This document shows, piece by piece, positions 6,602 through 15,971 of a stretch of 64,000 nucleotides of DNA (positions within the stretch are counted from its first letter, which is position 1; each line of letters begins with the position of its first letter). The notes below the pieces were generated by a model. It was given only the letters and a program-made list of their open reading frames with translations, was not told the DNA's origin and did no database searches. A program made the position numbers and the translations under genes. Origin of the DNA: Defluviitalea phaphyphila (GTDB lineage Bacteria; Bacillota; Clostridia; Lachnospirales; Defluviitaleaceae). The stretch lies in assembly GCF_001466305.1 (NCBI RefSeq), contig NZ_JWID01000003.1, positions 126,186 through 190,185 on the forward strand, read 5' to 3'.

Positions 6602-9049
6602 TTATTTTTTCGATTTTAGTATTCCAATTACTACTCCATTTATAAATACATCAGTCTTTTTCATTTGAATAGGTTCATAGTTTTCATTTTCAGGAATTAA
6701 GAGAACGTAGTCTCCCATATTCATATATTTTTTTAAAGTAGCATTTTCATCTATAGTTACAACTACTATATCCATATTTTTAGCTGTATTTTGTTTATGA
6801 ACTACTACATAATCGCCATATTCAATGTCAGCCCCCTGCATACTATCCCCTACTACTTTTAATAAAAAACATTCATTATTTCCTTCTAACCAATCTGATG
6901 GAATTCTAAAATCTTCTCCTAATTCTTCATTAACAATTTTAGGAACTCCTGCTACAATTTCTCCATACACATTTAATTTTTCTAAATTTTCATAAATTAA
7001 TTCTTCATTTTCTCCTTCTCTATTTATAATAATATCTTCTGAATTTTCACGATCTCTTGAAAATATATATCTTTGTCTATGTTTTATATCTATATAAGTA
7101 TATGTTTCTATACTAGAAGGAAGCATTGAAGGATGAAAAGAAGGTATTTCTTCTATTTTTTCAAAATCCTTATTAATTATAACTAAATCATATCCATCTG
7201 TTACTATTCCATATTGACAGGTTTTACTTACGTTCATATAAGACTTTAGTTGACACAATGCATTTTCTATGCCTGTTTTTAATGCTTTAGTTTCTATATA
7301 AATATAAGGAATCTTTTCATTATTTTTATAAATATAAACAACTATATCTACAAATCCTACTTTAGAAAAATTGTAAACTTTTTGTTCTATATCAATTAAA
7401 CTTTTTGGATAATTATAAGTATTTATTAGTTCTGAAATTACCCACTGTCTTATTTTTTCTTCATTAGAATAAATATCTTTTATTTTATCAGAAAAATAAT
7501 AATTATGTATTTGTATAGGATAATATTTTCTCATTTTACTTTCCATACGCATTTTTAAATATCTGGGGTTTATTTCATTGATAAATTTAGATGGTTTACC
7601 ACTACTTGTTAAATACAATAATTCATTAGATCTTGTCATACCAACATATAATAATTTTCTTTCATTACTTTCTATTGCTTTTTCATCTATAAAATCTCCT
7701 TGAGTATATGACGGTATAATATCCTCATTTAAACCACAAATAAACACCACTTTAAATTCTAACCCCTTTATAGAATGCATAGTTAATAATTTAACTGCTT
7801 CATCTTCAAAATTAGGATTAGTTCTATCTATCATTTTTGATATTATATTTTTTTCATTTAAATATTCTTTAATAGTTATAAGTTGATTTCTTGTTTTTGC
7901 AATGACTGCAATATCACTTATTTTATATCCATTAGAAAATTTTTTCTTTATTTCTAAAGCTATATATTCTGCTTCATCTTTAACATTTTTAAATAGTCGA
8001 TAAACAGGATATTCTCCTTTTCTATCAATTAATGATGGTTTTACAAAATTTTCATCATCTAAAATATTCTCATCTTTTTCTAATAAACTATAAGCTGCTT
8101 CTGCTATTTGAGTAGTAGTACGATAATTTTTACTTAAAGAATTACTTTTTCCAGTCATATTAAATCCAATACTACTAAAACTTCTTCCTTTTACTAGCCA
8201 AGAATGGGGATAAATACTTTGTGCTGTGTCAGCAATAAAACAAAAACTAGAATATTCTTTTTCATTATATAATTCTTTTAAAAGTTCAATTTGAACTCTT
8301 GTTAAATCTTGGCTTTCATCTACAATAATATGAGTATATTTTTCATTTACTTTTCTTTTTGCTTCTTTTAAAGCTAAAAGTGCCATAGTTTTACCGTCAA
8401 TAAATCCTTGTTCCATTAACACTTTATCAAAAAGATTCATTAATTGAAAAATTATTCGTCTTGTATCAGAATTTTTATGTAGCCTTTGAGGCCCTTCTGA
8501 AGCACCGTTAGTCCTTCCTAATCTATCAACATTCTGATATTCTTCTAATTCCATATAATTACAAGATTTTATCCAATCAATTTCATCCAATATAAATTTC
8601 ATATTTTTTTGATCTAATATTTTAATATTTGGATTTTGTTTTTTTAACATTTCTATACATCTATTCATTGTATTGTAAATAATTTTATTATCATAAGTAA
8701 GCTCATAGGGGAAGTTAGTTCTTTTTTTATAAATTTTAAAATAACTATATAATATCTGATCTATGGTATATATTTTAACTTTGTCTTTTTTATCTATAAA
8801 TAAGTCATCAAAACTCATTTGATCTTGATCTTCAATTTTAGAATATATATATTTTATATAATTAATTAAAGTTCTATTGTATGTAACCATAAGAATTTTA
8901 TCATCTTCTCCGTAACAATAATGATTTAAAAGATGTGGTATTCTATGTACTGCTACGGTTGTTTTTCCACTTCCAGCGACTCCTTTAATTAACATGTGAC
9001 CATTTGGTTTGCTTGATACTAATCTATTTTGTTCCATATTGAGTTTCAT
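6602..9049 (-). CDS. UvrD-type helicase fused to HsdR-like nuclease and LexA-like S24 peptidase
   Basis: An 815-residue three-part protein. Residues 1-500 are a superfamily I helicase: Walker A GVAGSGKTT (23-31), Walker B VDESQD (243-248), KNYRTT (307-312), TMHSIKGLEF (423-432) and LLYVGMTRS (466-474). Residues 520-650 resemble the type I restriction HsdR N-terminal nuclease of PD-(D/E)XK fold, with candidate metal residues Glu555, Asp568 and Glu586-x-Lys588 (FVDIVV, IETKA). Residues 690-815 are a LexA/UmuD-type S24 peptidase: possible cleavage bond Ala700-Gly701 (IVAGVP), Ser736 (VGDSMQG) and Lys773 (ATLKKY). Ser-Lys spacing is 37, as in the LexA at 19613. GGGGAG precedes the ATG. It is first in an operon with the methyltransferase and PLD stump. 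The function is inferred as DNA repair or defence under control of DNA damage. Confidence 0.9.
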   Translation of the reverse strand: MKLNMEQNRLVSSKPNGHMLIKGVAGSGKTTVAVHRIPHLLNHYCYGEDDKILMVTYNRTLINYIKYIYSKIEDQDQMSFDDLFIDKKDKVKIYTIDQILYSYFKIYKKRTNFPYELTYDNKIIYNTMNRCIEMLKKQNPNIKILDQKNMKFILDEIDWIKSCNYMELEEYQNVDRLGRTNGASEGPQRLHKNSDTRRIIFQLMNLFDKVLMEQGFIDGKTMALLALKEAKRKVNEKYTHIIVDESQDLTRVQIELLKELYNEKEYSSFCFIADTAQSIYPHSWLVKGRSFSSIGFNMTGKSNSLSKNYRTTTQIAEAAYSLLEKDENILDDENFVKPSLIDRKGEYPVYRLFKNVKDEAEYIALEIKKKFSNGYKISDIAVIAKTRNQLITIKEYLNEKNIISKMIDRTNPNFEDEAVKLLTMHSIKGLEFKVVFICGLNEDIIPSYTQGDFIDEKAIESNERKLLYVGMTRSNELLYLTSSGKPSKFINEINPRYLKMRMESKMRKYYPIQIHNYYFSDKIKDIYSNEEKIRQWVISELINTYNYPKSLIDIEQKVYNFSKVGFVDIVVYIYKNNEKIPYIYIETKALKTGIENALCQLKSYMNVSKTCQYGIVTDGYDLVIINKDFEKIEEIPSFHPSMLPSSIETYTYIDIKHRQRYIFSRDRENSEDIIINREGENEELIYENLEKLNVYGEIVAGVPKIVNEELGEDFRIPSDWLEGNNECFLLKVVGDSMQGADIEYGDYVVVHKQNTAKNMDIVVVTIDENATLKKYMNMGDYVLLIPENENYEPIQMKKTDVFINGVVIGILKSKK

Positions 9050-9134
9050 TTTGTCATCTCCCCTCGAGACATTAAAGGTTATTTTTTATCATCGAATTAA
9101 GTAATATATTGTATTTTCTTGTATCTTTTATACT

Positions 9135-9163
9135 ATTATAAATTATTAGAAATGATTTTACAA
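9135..9163 (-). promoter_or_regulatory. Sigma-A promoter of the helicase cassette
   Basis: Minus strand -35 TTGTAA (9158-9163), 17-bp spacer and -10 TATAAT (9135-9140), giving a leader of roughly 80 bases before the helicase start. I found no LexA box here. Confidence 0.55.
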
Positions 9164-9215
9164 TAATATATACAAAAACCACAAATATTAGTACTAGTTT
9201 TAATATAAAATAAAA

Positions 9216-9255
9216 AGGGCTTGTATCAGCAAATTTTTGCTAACACAGTAGCCCT
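9216..9255 (-). terminator. Terminator of the cobalamin operon
   Basis: An outer AGGGCT/AGCCCT stem encloses an inner imperfect stem with GCAAA/TTTGC, followed by a U-rich tract on the minus strand. It lies just after the stop of the SLH protein. Confidence 0.7.
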
Positions 9256-9262
9256 ATTATTT

Positions 9263-12019
9263 TTATTCAACTACTAAATTATATAGGTTATATAATATTA
9301 TAGCAACTTCTGCTCTTGTTGCATTTTGATTAATAGTTTCATAATTTGAAGTATCTAATACTCCTTCTCTTTCTGCCATGGCCACACTTGATTTTGCCCA
9401 GTCAGGAATATTCTTATATTCCTCTTTAATTATTTCTTCTTCTTTTATAGGTTTATACCCTTCATTTAATAAAATATTTTCAACGATTTTTATAACTTCT
9501 TGTTTTGTTATATTCCCTTTAGGGTCGAAAGTTTTTTCATCTTTTCCGTTTATAATATCATTTTCATAAGCTAATTTTATGGTATCATAATACCATTTAT
9601 CTTCTTTTACATCTTCAAAAGGCATTTCCATATCTTTTGAAGTATATTTTAACATTCTCACTATTAAAGTGGCAACTTCTGCCCTAGTTATATTAGCATT
9701 AGGGTCAAAAGTATCTTCAGTTCTACCATTGATTATACCCTTAGATGCTAAAGCTTCTATTTTATCTTTTGCTTCTTTTACTTCATTTAGATCATTAAAA
9801 GTTTTATTGTTTTCTTTTATAAAATATTTTCCAAAGTTATTGGTTATAAATGTAATTTTTTCATCATTATCATTATAAACTCCACCCATATTTTCAATAG
9901 TACCATCATCTTTTAACTGAAAAACTGTTAAATCGTCTTTCTTATCTATATATTCATCATAATTTATACTTATAGTTATTGGATTTTTAAGATTTATAAC
10001 ATCATTTTCATCAGTTTTTATATTTAAATCGATTAAAGAAACTTCTTCGGGAATTAAAGCTTTTTCATTTTCTTTTAAATTAGAGACATCTATTTCTTCT
10101 ATATTTAAAGTTATACTTTTTTCTTTAACATCTTCTGTTAAATCTTTAGTATCTATATTAAGTATCACCTTATCTGCTTGCACTACTATTTTATCAACTT
10201 CTTTTTCAAATAATTTTTCCATTAATATTGCTGGTAATGTTACTGAATTTTGATTTTTATCAGTTTTTATTTTAAATTGGCTTTGTGCTAATTTATTCGT
10301 AGTATTAATATCACTATATTTTTCTTTTGCCTCAAGAGTAATATCTATCATATCATCTATAATTTCTTCTATTCTATCTTTATCTTCCATGTCATTTATT
10401 AATAATAAAGCATCATTTATATATGAAGAAGATATTCTTGTAAATTCTTCAAAACCTTCTTCTGTTTTTACTATATTTAATGAATCATTTATTACGTCAT
10501 TTACTTCTAAAATATAATTTTTAAAACTTTCTTTATCATTTACTATTTCATTTATTAAATCATCCAAAGAAATTAATGTTTTTTCTTCATCTTTGCTTTT
10601 TAAAATTTCCTTTATATCATCTACCATCTTCTCTGGAGAACTATTATTTATCAATCCTCCTCCACTTGCACTACTAGTATTTCTGCTATCGCTGGTATAG
10701 TCAGAAGTATAAAACCAGTGTATATAATCACCATCAGAAACCTCATAATTTGCGGCAGATACAGCTACTGTTTCCCCATTTACATTAAACATCCAACCAC
10801 TCATAGGGCCTTTATCAAACTCTGATAATCCATTTATACTTTTTACATATGCATTTCCAACAATAGTATAAGAAATCCTTCTATCACTTAATACTTTTTC
10901 TAATACATCTAATATAGTATCTCCTTCATTTACGGTTATATTAGTTTTAGAGATAATTGTCTCATCATATCCTGTTATTTTTATAGATACTGTAATTGTA
11001 CCTGTACTATTTTGTATATTATCATTATTAGAGTTATTATCGGAAGTATCATTAGATAAATCAACTATACCTCCTAATCTTAAATACCCTTCTAAAGCCT
11101 TTGTATTATTCTTTATTCCGCCATATAATCCAAAACTTCCATCTTCATTTAAAGCATTTTCTATTAAATAATCCTTAGGCCCTCTTCCATTACTTTTCCA
11201 TGAATTTAAATCTTTATCTAATAAATCTAATATATTAATTACTTCTACAGTATCTGTTAATGGATCATCCCATCCATACACAAAACTACCATCATCTTGC
11301 TGATTTGATTTTATCCATTCTAATCCCTTATCAATAGCTGTTTGTACTTCTTCTTTATTAGATACATAATCTTTTAAATAAATTAAAGAACGTATAGCTT
11401 GAGCGGTAGACATAAAATCAGGGCCCCAAGAACTTTCCCAAGTGCCTGTTTCTTGATTCTGAGTATTTAATATATATTCAACAGCTTTTTGAGTATTAAT
11501 TTGATTAATTACTCCTGCTCTTCCTAAAGCTTCAAAAGCTGGCATATCAATATAAATATTATTTGCAAAAGACCCATCATCATTTTGTTTTTCTTTTAAT
11601 AGGTCTAATAGTTCATTTGCTCTAGAATTTTCTCCTATGCTTTTCATAGCTAAATAAGAATGGCTTATGTTCTTAGCATCATAACTAGGATTTCCTAATA
11701 TTTCATCTACTAAATCAATACAATTATCTTTTAAACTCTTTCCATCATACACATATGTATCTACATCAATATCTACTTTTGCTTCATTTAACATATAAAT
11801 ATCATAAACTCCTAAATTAACATATTTTGTATCTACAGGAGTGCCTGACATAAATGCCTCTATATTATTTTTTGCTGCTTTAGTTGCTAGTTTAGACAAA
11901 ATATCTTCTTCTTGTGCTAAAACAGTATTTAAGCCTAATTGTGCTGGTAATATATTAACTAATGTCATTATAAAAATAATAGTTGCTAATATAAACTTAT
12001 TTTTTCTTATAGTTTTCAT
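9263..12019 (-). CDS. Surface-anchored intrinsic factor/transcobalamin-like protein with SLH domains
   Basis: 918 residues. A signal peptide (cleavage likely after VLA, residue 35) is followed by an alpha/alpha-toroid of prenyltransferase/squalene-cyclase repeats (about 60-320, with QNDDGSF, QDDGSF and NEDGSF repeat ends). Next come a Ser/Asn-rich linker, a DUF4430/transcobalamin C-terminal-like beta domain (about 340-441, with SGWMFNVNG and DGDYIHWFY), an unrecognised middle part (460-735), and three SLH domains (741-795, 800-855, 870-918) that would bind cell-wall polymer. The toroid plus DUF4430 order matches the alpha and beta domains of mammalian intrinsic factor and transcobalamin. It is the last gene of a cobalamin-riboswitch operon with an ECF importer, so I infer that it captures corrinoids outside the cell. 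Binding is not proven by sequence. Confidence 0.88.
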   Translation of the reverse strand: MKTIRKNKFILATIIFIMTLVNILPAQLGLNTVLAQEEDILSKLATKAAKNNIEAFMSGTPVDTKYVNLGVYDIYMLNEAKVDIDVDTYVYDGKSLKDNCIDLVDEILGNPSYDAKNISHSYLAMKSIGENSRANELLDLLKEKQNDDGSFANNIYIDMPAFEALGRAGVINQINTQKAVEYILNTQNQETGTWESSWGPDFMSTAQAIRSLIYLKDYVSNKEEVQTAIDKGLEWIKSNQQDDGSFVYGWDDPLTDTVEVINILDLLDKDLNSWKSNGRGPKDYLIENALNEDGSFGLYGGIKNNTKALEGYLRLGGIVDLSNDTSDNNSNNDNIQNSTGTITVSIKITGYDETIISKTNITVNEGDTILDVLEKVLSDRRISYTIVGNAYVKSINGLSEFDKGPMSGWMFNVNGETVAVSAANYEVSDGDYIHWFYTSDYTSDSRNTSSASGGGLINNSSPEKMVDDIKEILKSKDEEKTLISLDDLINEIVNDKESFKNYILEVNDVINDSLNIVKTEEGFEEFTRISSSYINDALLLINDMEDKDRIEEIIDDMIDITLEAKEKYSDINTTNKLAQSQFKIKTDKNQNSVTLPAILMEKLFEKEVDKIVVQADKVILNIDTKDLTEDVKEKSITLNIEEIDVSNLKENEKALIPEEVSLIDLNIKTDENDVINLKNPITISINYDEYIDKKDDLTVFQLKDDGTIENMGGVYNDNDEKITFITNNFGKYFIKENNKTFNDLNEVKEAKDKIEALASKGIINGRTEDTFDPNANITRAEVATLIVRMLKYTSKDMEMPFEDVKEDKWYYDTIKLAYENDIINGKDEKTFDPKGNITKQEVIKIVENILLNEGYKPIKEEEIIKEEYKNIPDWAKSSVAMAEREGVLDTSNYETINQNATRAEVAIILYNLYNLVVE

Positions 12020-12029
12020 CTAAATCCCC

Positions 12030-12896
12030 CTATTGTATAGTATTTAATAAGTTTTTATTTTTTTTAATAAAATTAGTAGCATTATGTAATCTAGTAAATA
12101 TTGATATTCCTCTTTCATAATCATTAATAGCAATTAATCCATGCCATGTAGATATATAATTACTTTTATTTAATGTTTTTAAATGTTTAAATCCACCATC
12201 AGGCAATTTATACTCTAATAGCTTGTCATATAAAGACTTTTCAACTTCTAATCCTAACATAGTTTTTGCCATAATATACCAAGCTACAGATTCACAGGTA
12301 CTTTTTTTATCTATATTGTTCTCAATAAAGTTTAAAGCTTTTTTTACTTCAATGGAATTTTCATCTAATCCAAGAATTTTATAAGCCACTATTGCCATAG
12401 CTGTCATATCTATATCTGAGTTATCAGAATTTACAAAAACAGCAAATCCACCATCTTCATTTTGATTTTGTTTTAACCATTTTAACGCTTTTTCTTTGTC
12501 ATAATTATCTTCTCCTGCAACATACAAAGAAATAATTCCCCATATATGAGCATTTATTAACTCATTTCCTGTTCCATCTATATTATCAGCAAACTTTCCT
12601 CTATAATTTTGCGAATTTATAACTTTTTTTATTTCCTTTGATACATCTATTCCTAATGGAAGTGCTCCTACAATATAAGCTTCATAATCGGTAGTTATTG
12701 TAGATGTTATTTTTTCTAATGTTTTGTCCTTAACATTATTAGCATTAGAATATAATGCTAATATTCCCCATTCATCTAATTCGTAATTGTTTAAAACTTC
12801 AACTGTATCTTTATTATTAGTTAAAGCAAAGGAAATATTTGTAATAAATATTGAAAATATTAATATTAAACTAGTAATTCTTTTTATTTTTTTCAT
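12030..12896 (-). CDS. Secreted alpha/alpha-toroid (prenyltransferase-repeat) protein
   Basis: A 288-residue protein with an N-terminal signal peptide (cleavage probably after SFA, near residue 24) and then helical repeats of the terpenoid-cyclase/prenyltransferase toroid type, with repeat marks such as LKQNQNEDGGFAVF and KLPDGGFKHL. It corresponds to the alpha domain alone of the intrinsic factor architecture, and lacks both DUF4430 and a wall anchor. It lies two bases after the S-component gene and ten bases before the large SLH protein. Catalysis is unlikely: no cyclase DxDD-type acid motif is evident. I infer a role in extracellular corrinoid handling, perhaps pairing with the DUF4430 lipoprotein. 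Confidence 0.8.
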   Translation of the reverse strand: MKKIKRITSLILIFSIFITNISFALTNNKDTVEVLNNYELDEWGILALYSNANNVKDKTLEKITSTITTDYEAYIVGALPLGIDVSKEIKKVINSQNYRGKFADNIDGTGNELINAHIWGIISLYVAGEDNYDKEKALKWLKQNQNEDGGFAVFVNSDNSDIDMTAMAIVAYKILGLDENSIEVKKALNFIENNIDKKSTCESVAWYIMAKTMLGLEVEKSLYDKLLEYKLPDGGFKHLKTLNKSNYISTWHGLIAINDYERGISIFTRLHNATNFIKKNKNLLNTIQ

Positions 12897-12898
12897 AT

Positions 12899-13516
12899 TT
12901 ATACCTCCTCTTCTTCTTTAATAAAATTTAATCTATATTTAAATCTTTTAAGTATAGTAATAAAATCTTTCCCAAAAAAATACATAAAACCAAAATTCCC
13001 AAGGGCATGCATCAAATCAAAATAAAATGATGTCGAATAAACAAGAATAAAACTTTTTAAAGTATGAGGATACACAAAAGTTATAAAATGCCACAAATTC
13101 ATAATATAATCAAATAAAAAGCCCCATAAAAATGCAAATATACTTAGAAAGATTCTAGAAGGATTTTTAAAAAATTTATTTAATATTCCAGCGCTTAATC
13201 CTGCTAAACCCCAACTTAACATTTGCCATGGTGTCCAAGGTCCATGTCCTAAAAATCCATTAGAGACCAAAGTAGCTATAAATCCAACCATAAATCCATA
13301 GAACGGTCCTAATACATATCCAGAAATAATAACTAGAAAAGTCGTAGGTTGAACATTTGGAATAGCACTAAAAGGAACTCTAGATACTCCTGCTAATCCT
13401 GACAAAGTGGCTAATAGGGATATTTCCTTAATAGATATTTTTCTTCTTTCATATGATACAACAATAATAATAAATAAAATTAATAAACTTAATCCTAATA
13501 TTAGACCATAATTCAC
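12899..13516 (-). CDS. ECF transporter S component, probably cobalamin (CbrT-like)
   Basis: A hydrophobic 205-residue integral membrane protein with about six segments and the ECF S-component pattern ending SRVPFSAIPNVQPTTFLV, followed by GHGPWTPWQMLSWGL, a block I associate with CbrT-like S components. The substrate-specific S subunit binds vitamin and topples in the membrane when coupled to EcfT. The start is GTG at 13514-13516, directly after the EcfA stop codon, with GGAG eight bases upstream. Its position in a cobalamin-riboswitch operon makes corrinoid the best substrate guess; queuosine-precursor or another vitamin is the alternative. Confidence 0.85.
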   Translation of the reverse strand: MNYGLILGLSLLILFIIIVVSYERRKISIKEISLLATLSGLAGVSRVPFSAIPNVQPTTFLVIISGYVLGPFYGFMVGFIATLVSNGFLGHGPWTPWQMLSWGLAGLSAGILNKFFKNPSRIFLSIFAFLWGFLFDYIMNLWHFITFVYPHTLKSFILVYSTSFYFDLMHALGNFGFMYFFGKDFITILKRFKYRLNFIKEEEEV

Positions 13517-15106
13517 CTAACTGACTCCTTTATTTATATGTAAAAAATTAATAGCGTCATCTTCAGTTAATACAAAATCATTGTATCCTCTAAATAGTTT
13601 GTTAATTTGAGTAGAATAATATATTCCTGAAGTAAGAACTTCATACTTCGAACCTATTTGAGCTATTTCTCCATTAAAAATCAATCCTACCCGATCACAA
13701 AATTTGCTAACAAATTCTACATCATGGGTCACTACTATAATGGTTGTTTCTTTTTTTCTAATATCTAATAAAATATTTCCTAAATTATCAATTAATTCTA
13801 AATTTAGCCCCCTAGTTGGTTCATCTAATATTAATATATCTGGTCTCATAACTAGTATAGAAGCTAAAGCCACTCTCTGTTTTTCTCCACTACTTAAATC
13901 TCTAGGATTTTTATTTTTATATTTATAAATATCTAATTGTTTTAATATTTCTTCTATTATTCTATCATCTTTTATACCCTTATTATCTAAAGTAAATTTT
14001 AATTCTTCATAAACAGTATCATTAAATAAATAATCATTAGGATTTTGAGATAAATATCCTATACTTCCATTAACCAAACGTTTCCCTCTAAAGTTTTTTA
14101 ATAATCCTGCAATAAGTTTTATTAATGTTGTTTTTCCACTACCATTTGCGCCCATTAATCCTAAAATTTCATTTTGATATATAGTTAAATTTATATTATT
14201 CAATACATTTTTTTTATTGTCATAAGAAAAATTTATTTTTTTTAGTTCTATTATAGGAGATAGACTATTTTCTTTTGATTTTTTCATTTTAATTTTCTTA
14301 TTAGATGTTAAAAATTGATTTTTATCTATTATATTTTTTATTAATTTTCTCCCTTCTTTTATATTAAGAGGGATGTCTTTAATATCTAATTTTGAAAAAA
14401 AATGAGAGATTGAAGGTAAAAAGTTTACTTTATATCTATAGGCCCAAGAGATAAAAGATCGTGGCTCTCCATCATATACTATTTCTCCATTTTCCATAAA
14501 TAAAATTCTATCTGCTAGATGAAAACATCTATCTATTTTTTGTTCTATTAAAAATATAGTATAACCTAATTCATCATTTAATCTTTTTAAAATAGTCATT
14601 ATTTCTGCAGAACTTGAAGGATCGAGCTGTGATGTTGGTTCATCTAAAACTAAAAAATTATTTCCTAATGCAAGCATAGCACCAATAGCAACTTTTTGTT
14701 TTTGTCCTCCTGATAATTCATAGGTATTACTTTGTTTTATATCATCTATATTTAAAAAACTTAAAGTTTCCATTACTCTTTTTTTCATATATTTTGTTTC
14801 TAGTCCTATATTTTCAAGTCCAAAAGCTAATTCTCTTTCTACTTTATCCATAACAAGTTGTCTTTCTGGATCTTGAAAAACCATTCCAACTTCTATATTG
14901 CCATATATATTTCCTTTTATTTTCCCTCCATAAAATTCTGGAACTATTTTATTAAAAATTCTTCCTAAAGTAGTTTTACCTGAACCTGAATTTCCTAACA
15001 GTAATATAAACTCACCTTCATTTATAGAAAGATTAATATTTTTTAATGCCGGATTTTTTTCTTGAGGATAATAATAAGTTAAATCTCTGATTTTAAAGAT
15101 TTCCAT
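13517..15106 (-). CDS. ecfA: ECF transporter ATPase, fused EcfA-EcfA'
   Basis: 529 residues containing two complete ABC ATPase domains in one chain, equivalent to EcfA1 plus EcfA2. The first has Walker A GNSGSGKTT (38-46), signature LSGGQKQ and Walker B LVLDEPTSQLD. The second has Walker A GANGSGKTT, signature LSSGEKQR and Walker B LILDEPTRGLN. It overlaps ecfT upstream by 28 bases and abuts the S-component GTG downstream. The protein powers the vitamin importer through EcfT coupling helices. The fused arrangement and operon position suggest a dedicated (group I) ECF transporter rather than a shared module. Confidence 0.92.
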   Translation of the reverse strand: MEIFKIRDLTYYYPQEKNPALKNINLSINEGEFILLLGNSGSGKTTLGRIFNKIVPEFYGGKIKGNIYGNIEVGMVFQDPERQLVMDKVERELAFGLENIGLETKYMKKRVMETLSFLNIDDIKQSNTYELSGGQKQKVAIGAMLALGNNFLVLDEPTSQLDPSSSAEIMTILKRLNDELGYTIFLIEQKIDRCFHLADRILFMENGEIVYDGEPRSFISWAYRYKVNFLPSISHFFSKLDIKDIPLNIKEGRKLIKNIIDKNQFLTSNKKIKMKKSKENSLSPIIELKKINFSYDNKKNVLNNINLTIYQNEILGLMGANGSGKTTLIKLIAGLLKNFRGKRLVNGSIGYLSQNPNDYLFNDTVYEELKFTLDNKGIKDDRIIEEILKQLDIYKYKNKNPRDLSSGEKQRVALASILVMRPDILILDEPTRGLNLELIDNLGNILLDIRKKETTIIVVTHDVEFVSKFCDRVGLIFNGEIAQIGSKYEVLTSGIYYSTQINKLFRGYNDFVLTEDDAINFLHINKGVS

Positions 15107-15963
15107 TTTTTATACCACCATATAAATAACAAATTCAAATATAAAATGAAATTGAAAACTAATAAAAAGATAAGCTCATGATAAGAAAAGTTTCTTAATG
15201 TAGGATAAAAATCATAATCTCCATAATTTAGCATAAAACTTATAATAAAAATTATTATTAATAATAAATTTGTCATATTAATCATATAATCAATTTTTCT
15301 AAATCTTAATATGTAATAATTAGTTCTTTTTGCTTTACCATACAATCTTGAATGAAGAGCTTCTGCTCTATCCAAAGACCCTTCTAATGAGGATATAAAT
15401 ATAATTTTTATAATAGGGTATACTGCTCTAACTTTTTTAAAAATATTTTTTTGATTAAAATTTACTCCCCTTAATACCATTACTTCTTTTATTCTTTTTA
15501 AATCAATGCTTAATTTATGAATTATATTTATTGTCATAGAAGATATAATTGTAAGTTTATTTAAATATTTAGCAAAAAAACTAAAAATATCATCTCTTTC
15601 ACTTAATAAGCTATAAAATACAAAAACAGTTGTTATACATGTTAACTTTAACCCCATATTTAATCCAAAAGCTATGGATTCTAAAGTTATTTTTATTCTC
15701 CCTAAAAATGGAACATACGAAGCTTTAAAAATTATTGTTCTACCATTTTGGGATATTAAAGGATTTAATAATATTAAAAAAATAATATTAAACTTGCTGT
15801 ATTTTAAAACTTTTATCAAAGAACTTCTTTCACCTATTATCAATGTACCTATTACTATAAATAATAATATTGAAATTATATACAAAGGATTATTATATAA
15901 CAAAGTCAAAAAAAATAATAATAAACATAATATTATAGAAGTAGCTGGATGTAATTTCAACAT
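15079..15963 (-). CDS. ecfT: ECF transporter transmembrane component EcfT
   Basis: A 294-residue membrane protein with hydrophobic segments in the N-terminal half and at the C-terminus, and a central cytoplasmic helical region bearing the two EcfT coupling motifs in variant form (KEVMVLRGVN and RAEALHSRLYGK, of the x-R-G/A type) that contact the ATPases. It connects the S component to the fused EcfA. The ATG has AGGTGAT upstream and the gene starts eight bases after the lipoprotein stop. Its 3' end overlaps ecfA by 28 bases, typical of translational coupling. Confidence 0.9.
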   Translation of the reverse strand: MLKLHPATSIILCLLLFFLTLLYNNPLYIISILLFIVIGTLIIGERSSLIKVLKYSKFNIIFLILLNPLISQNGRTIIFKASYVPFLGRIKITLESIAFGLNMGLKLTCITTVFVFYSLLSERDDIFSFFAKYLNKLTIISSMTINIIHKLSIDLKRIKEVMVLRGVNFNQKNIFKKVRAVYPIIKIIFISSLEGSLDRAEALHSRLYGKAKRTNYYILRFRKIDYMINMTNLLLIIIFIISFMLNYGDYDFYPTLRNFSYHELIFLLVFNFILYLNLLFIWWYKKWKSLKSEI

Positions 15964-15971
15964 GGTATCAC

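Noticed and set aside
5544-9049. DISARM-like defence system (PLD, methyltransferase, helicase)
   Set aside because: The helicase is UvrD-type, not DrmA/DrmB, and the methyltransferase lacks DNA methyltransferase motifs; only the list of domain types is alike.
9050-9163. LexA box in front of the helicase-peptidase gene
   Set aside because: The best stretch (tcgaattaagtaat) lacks a second half-site; transcription need not be SOS-controlled even if the protein is.
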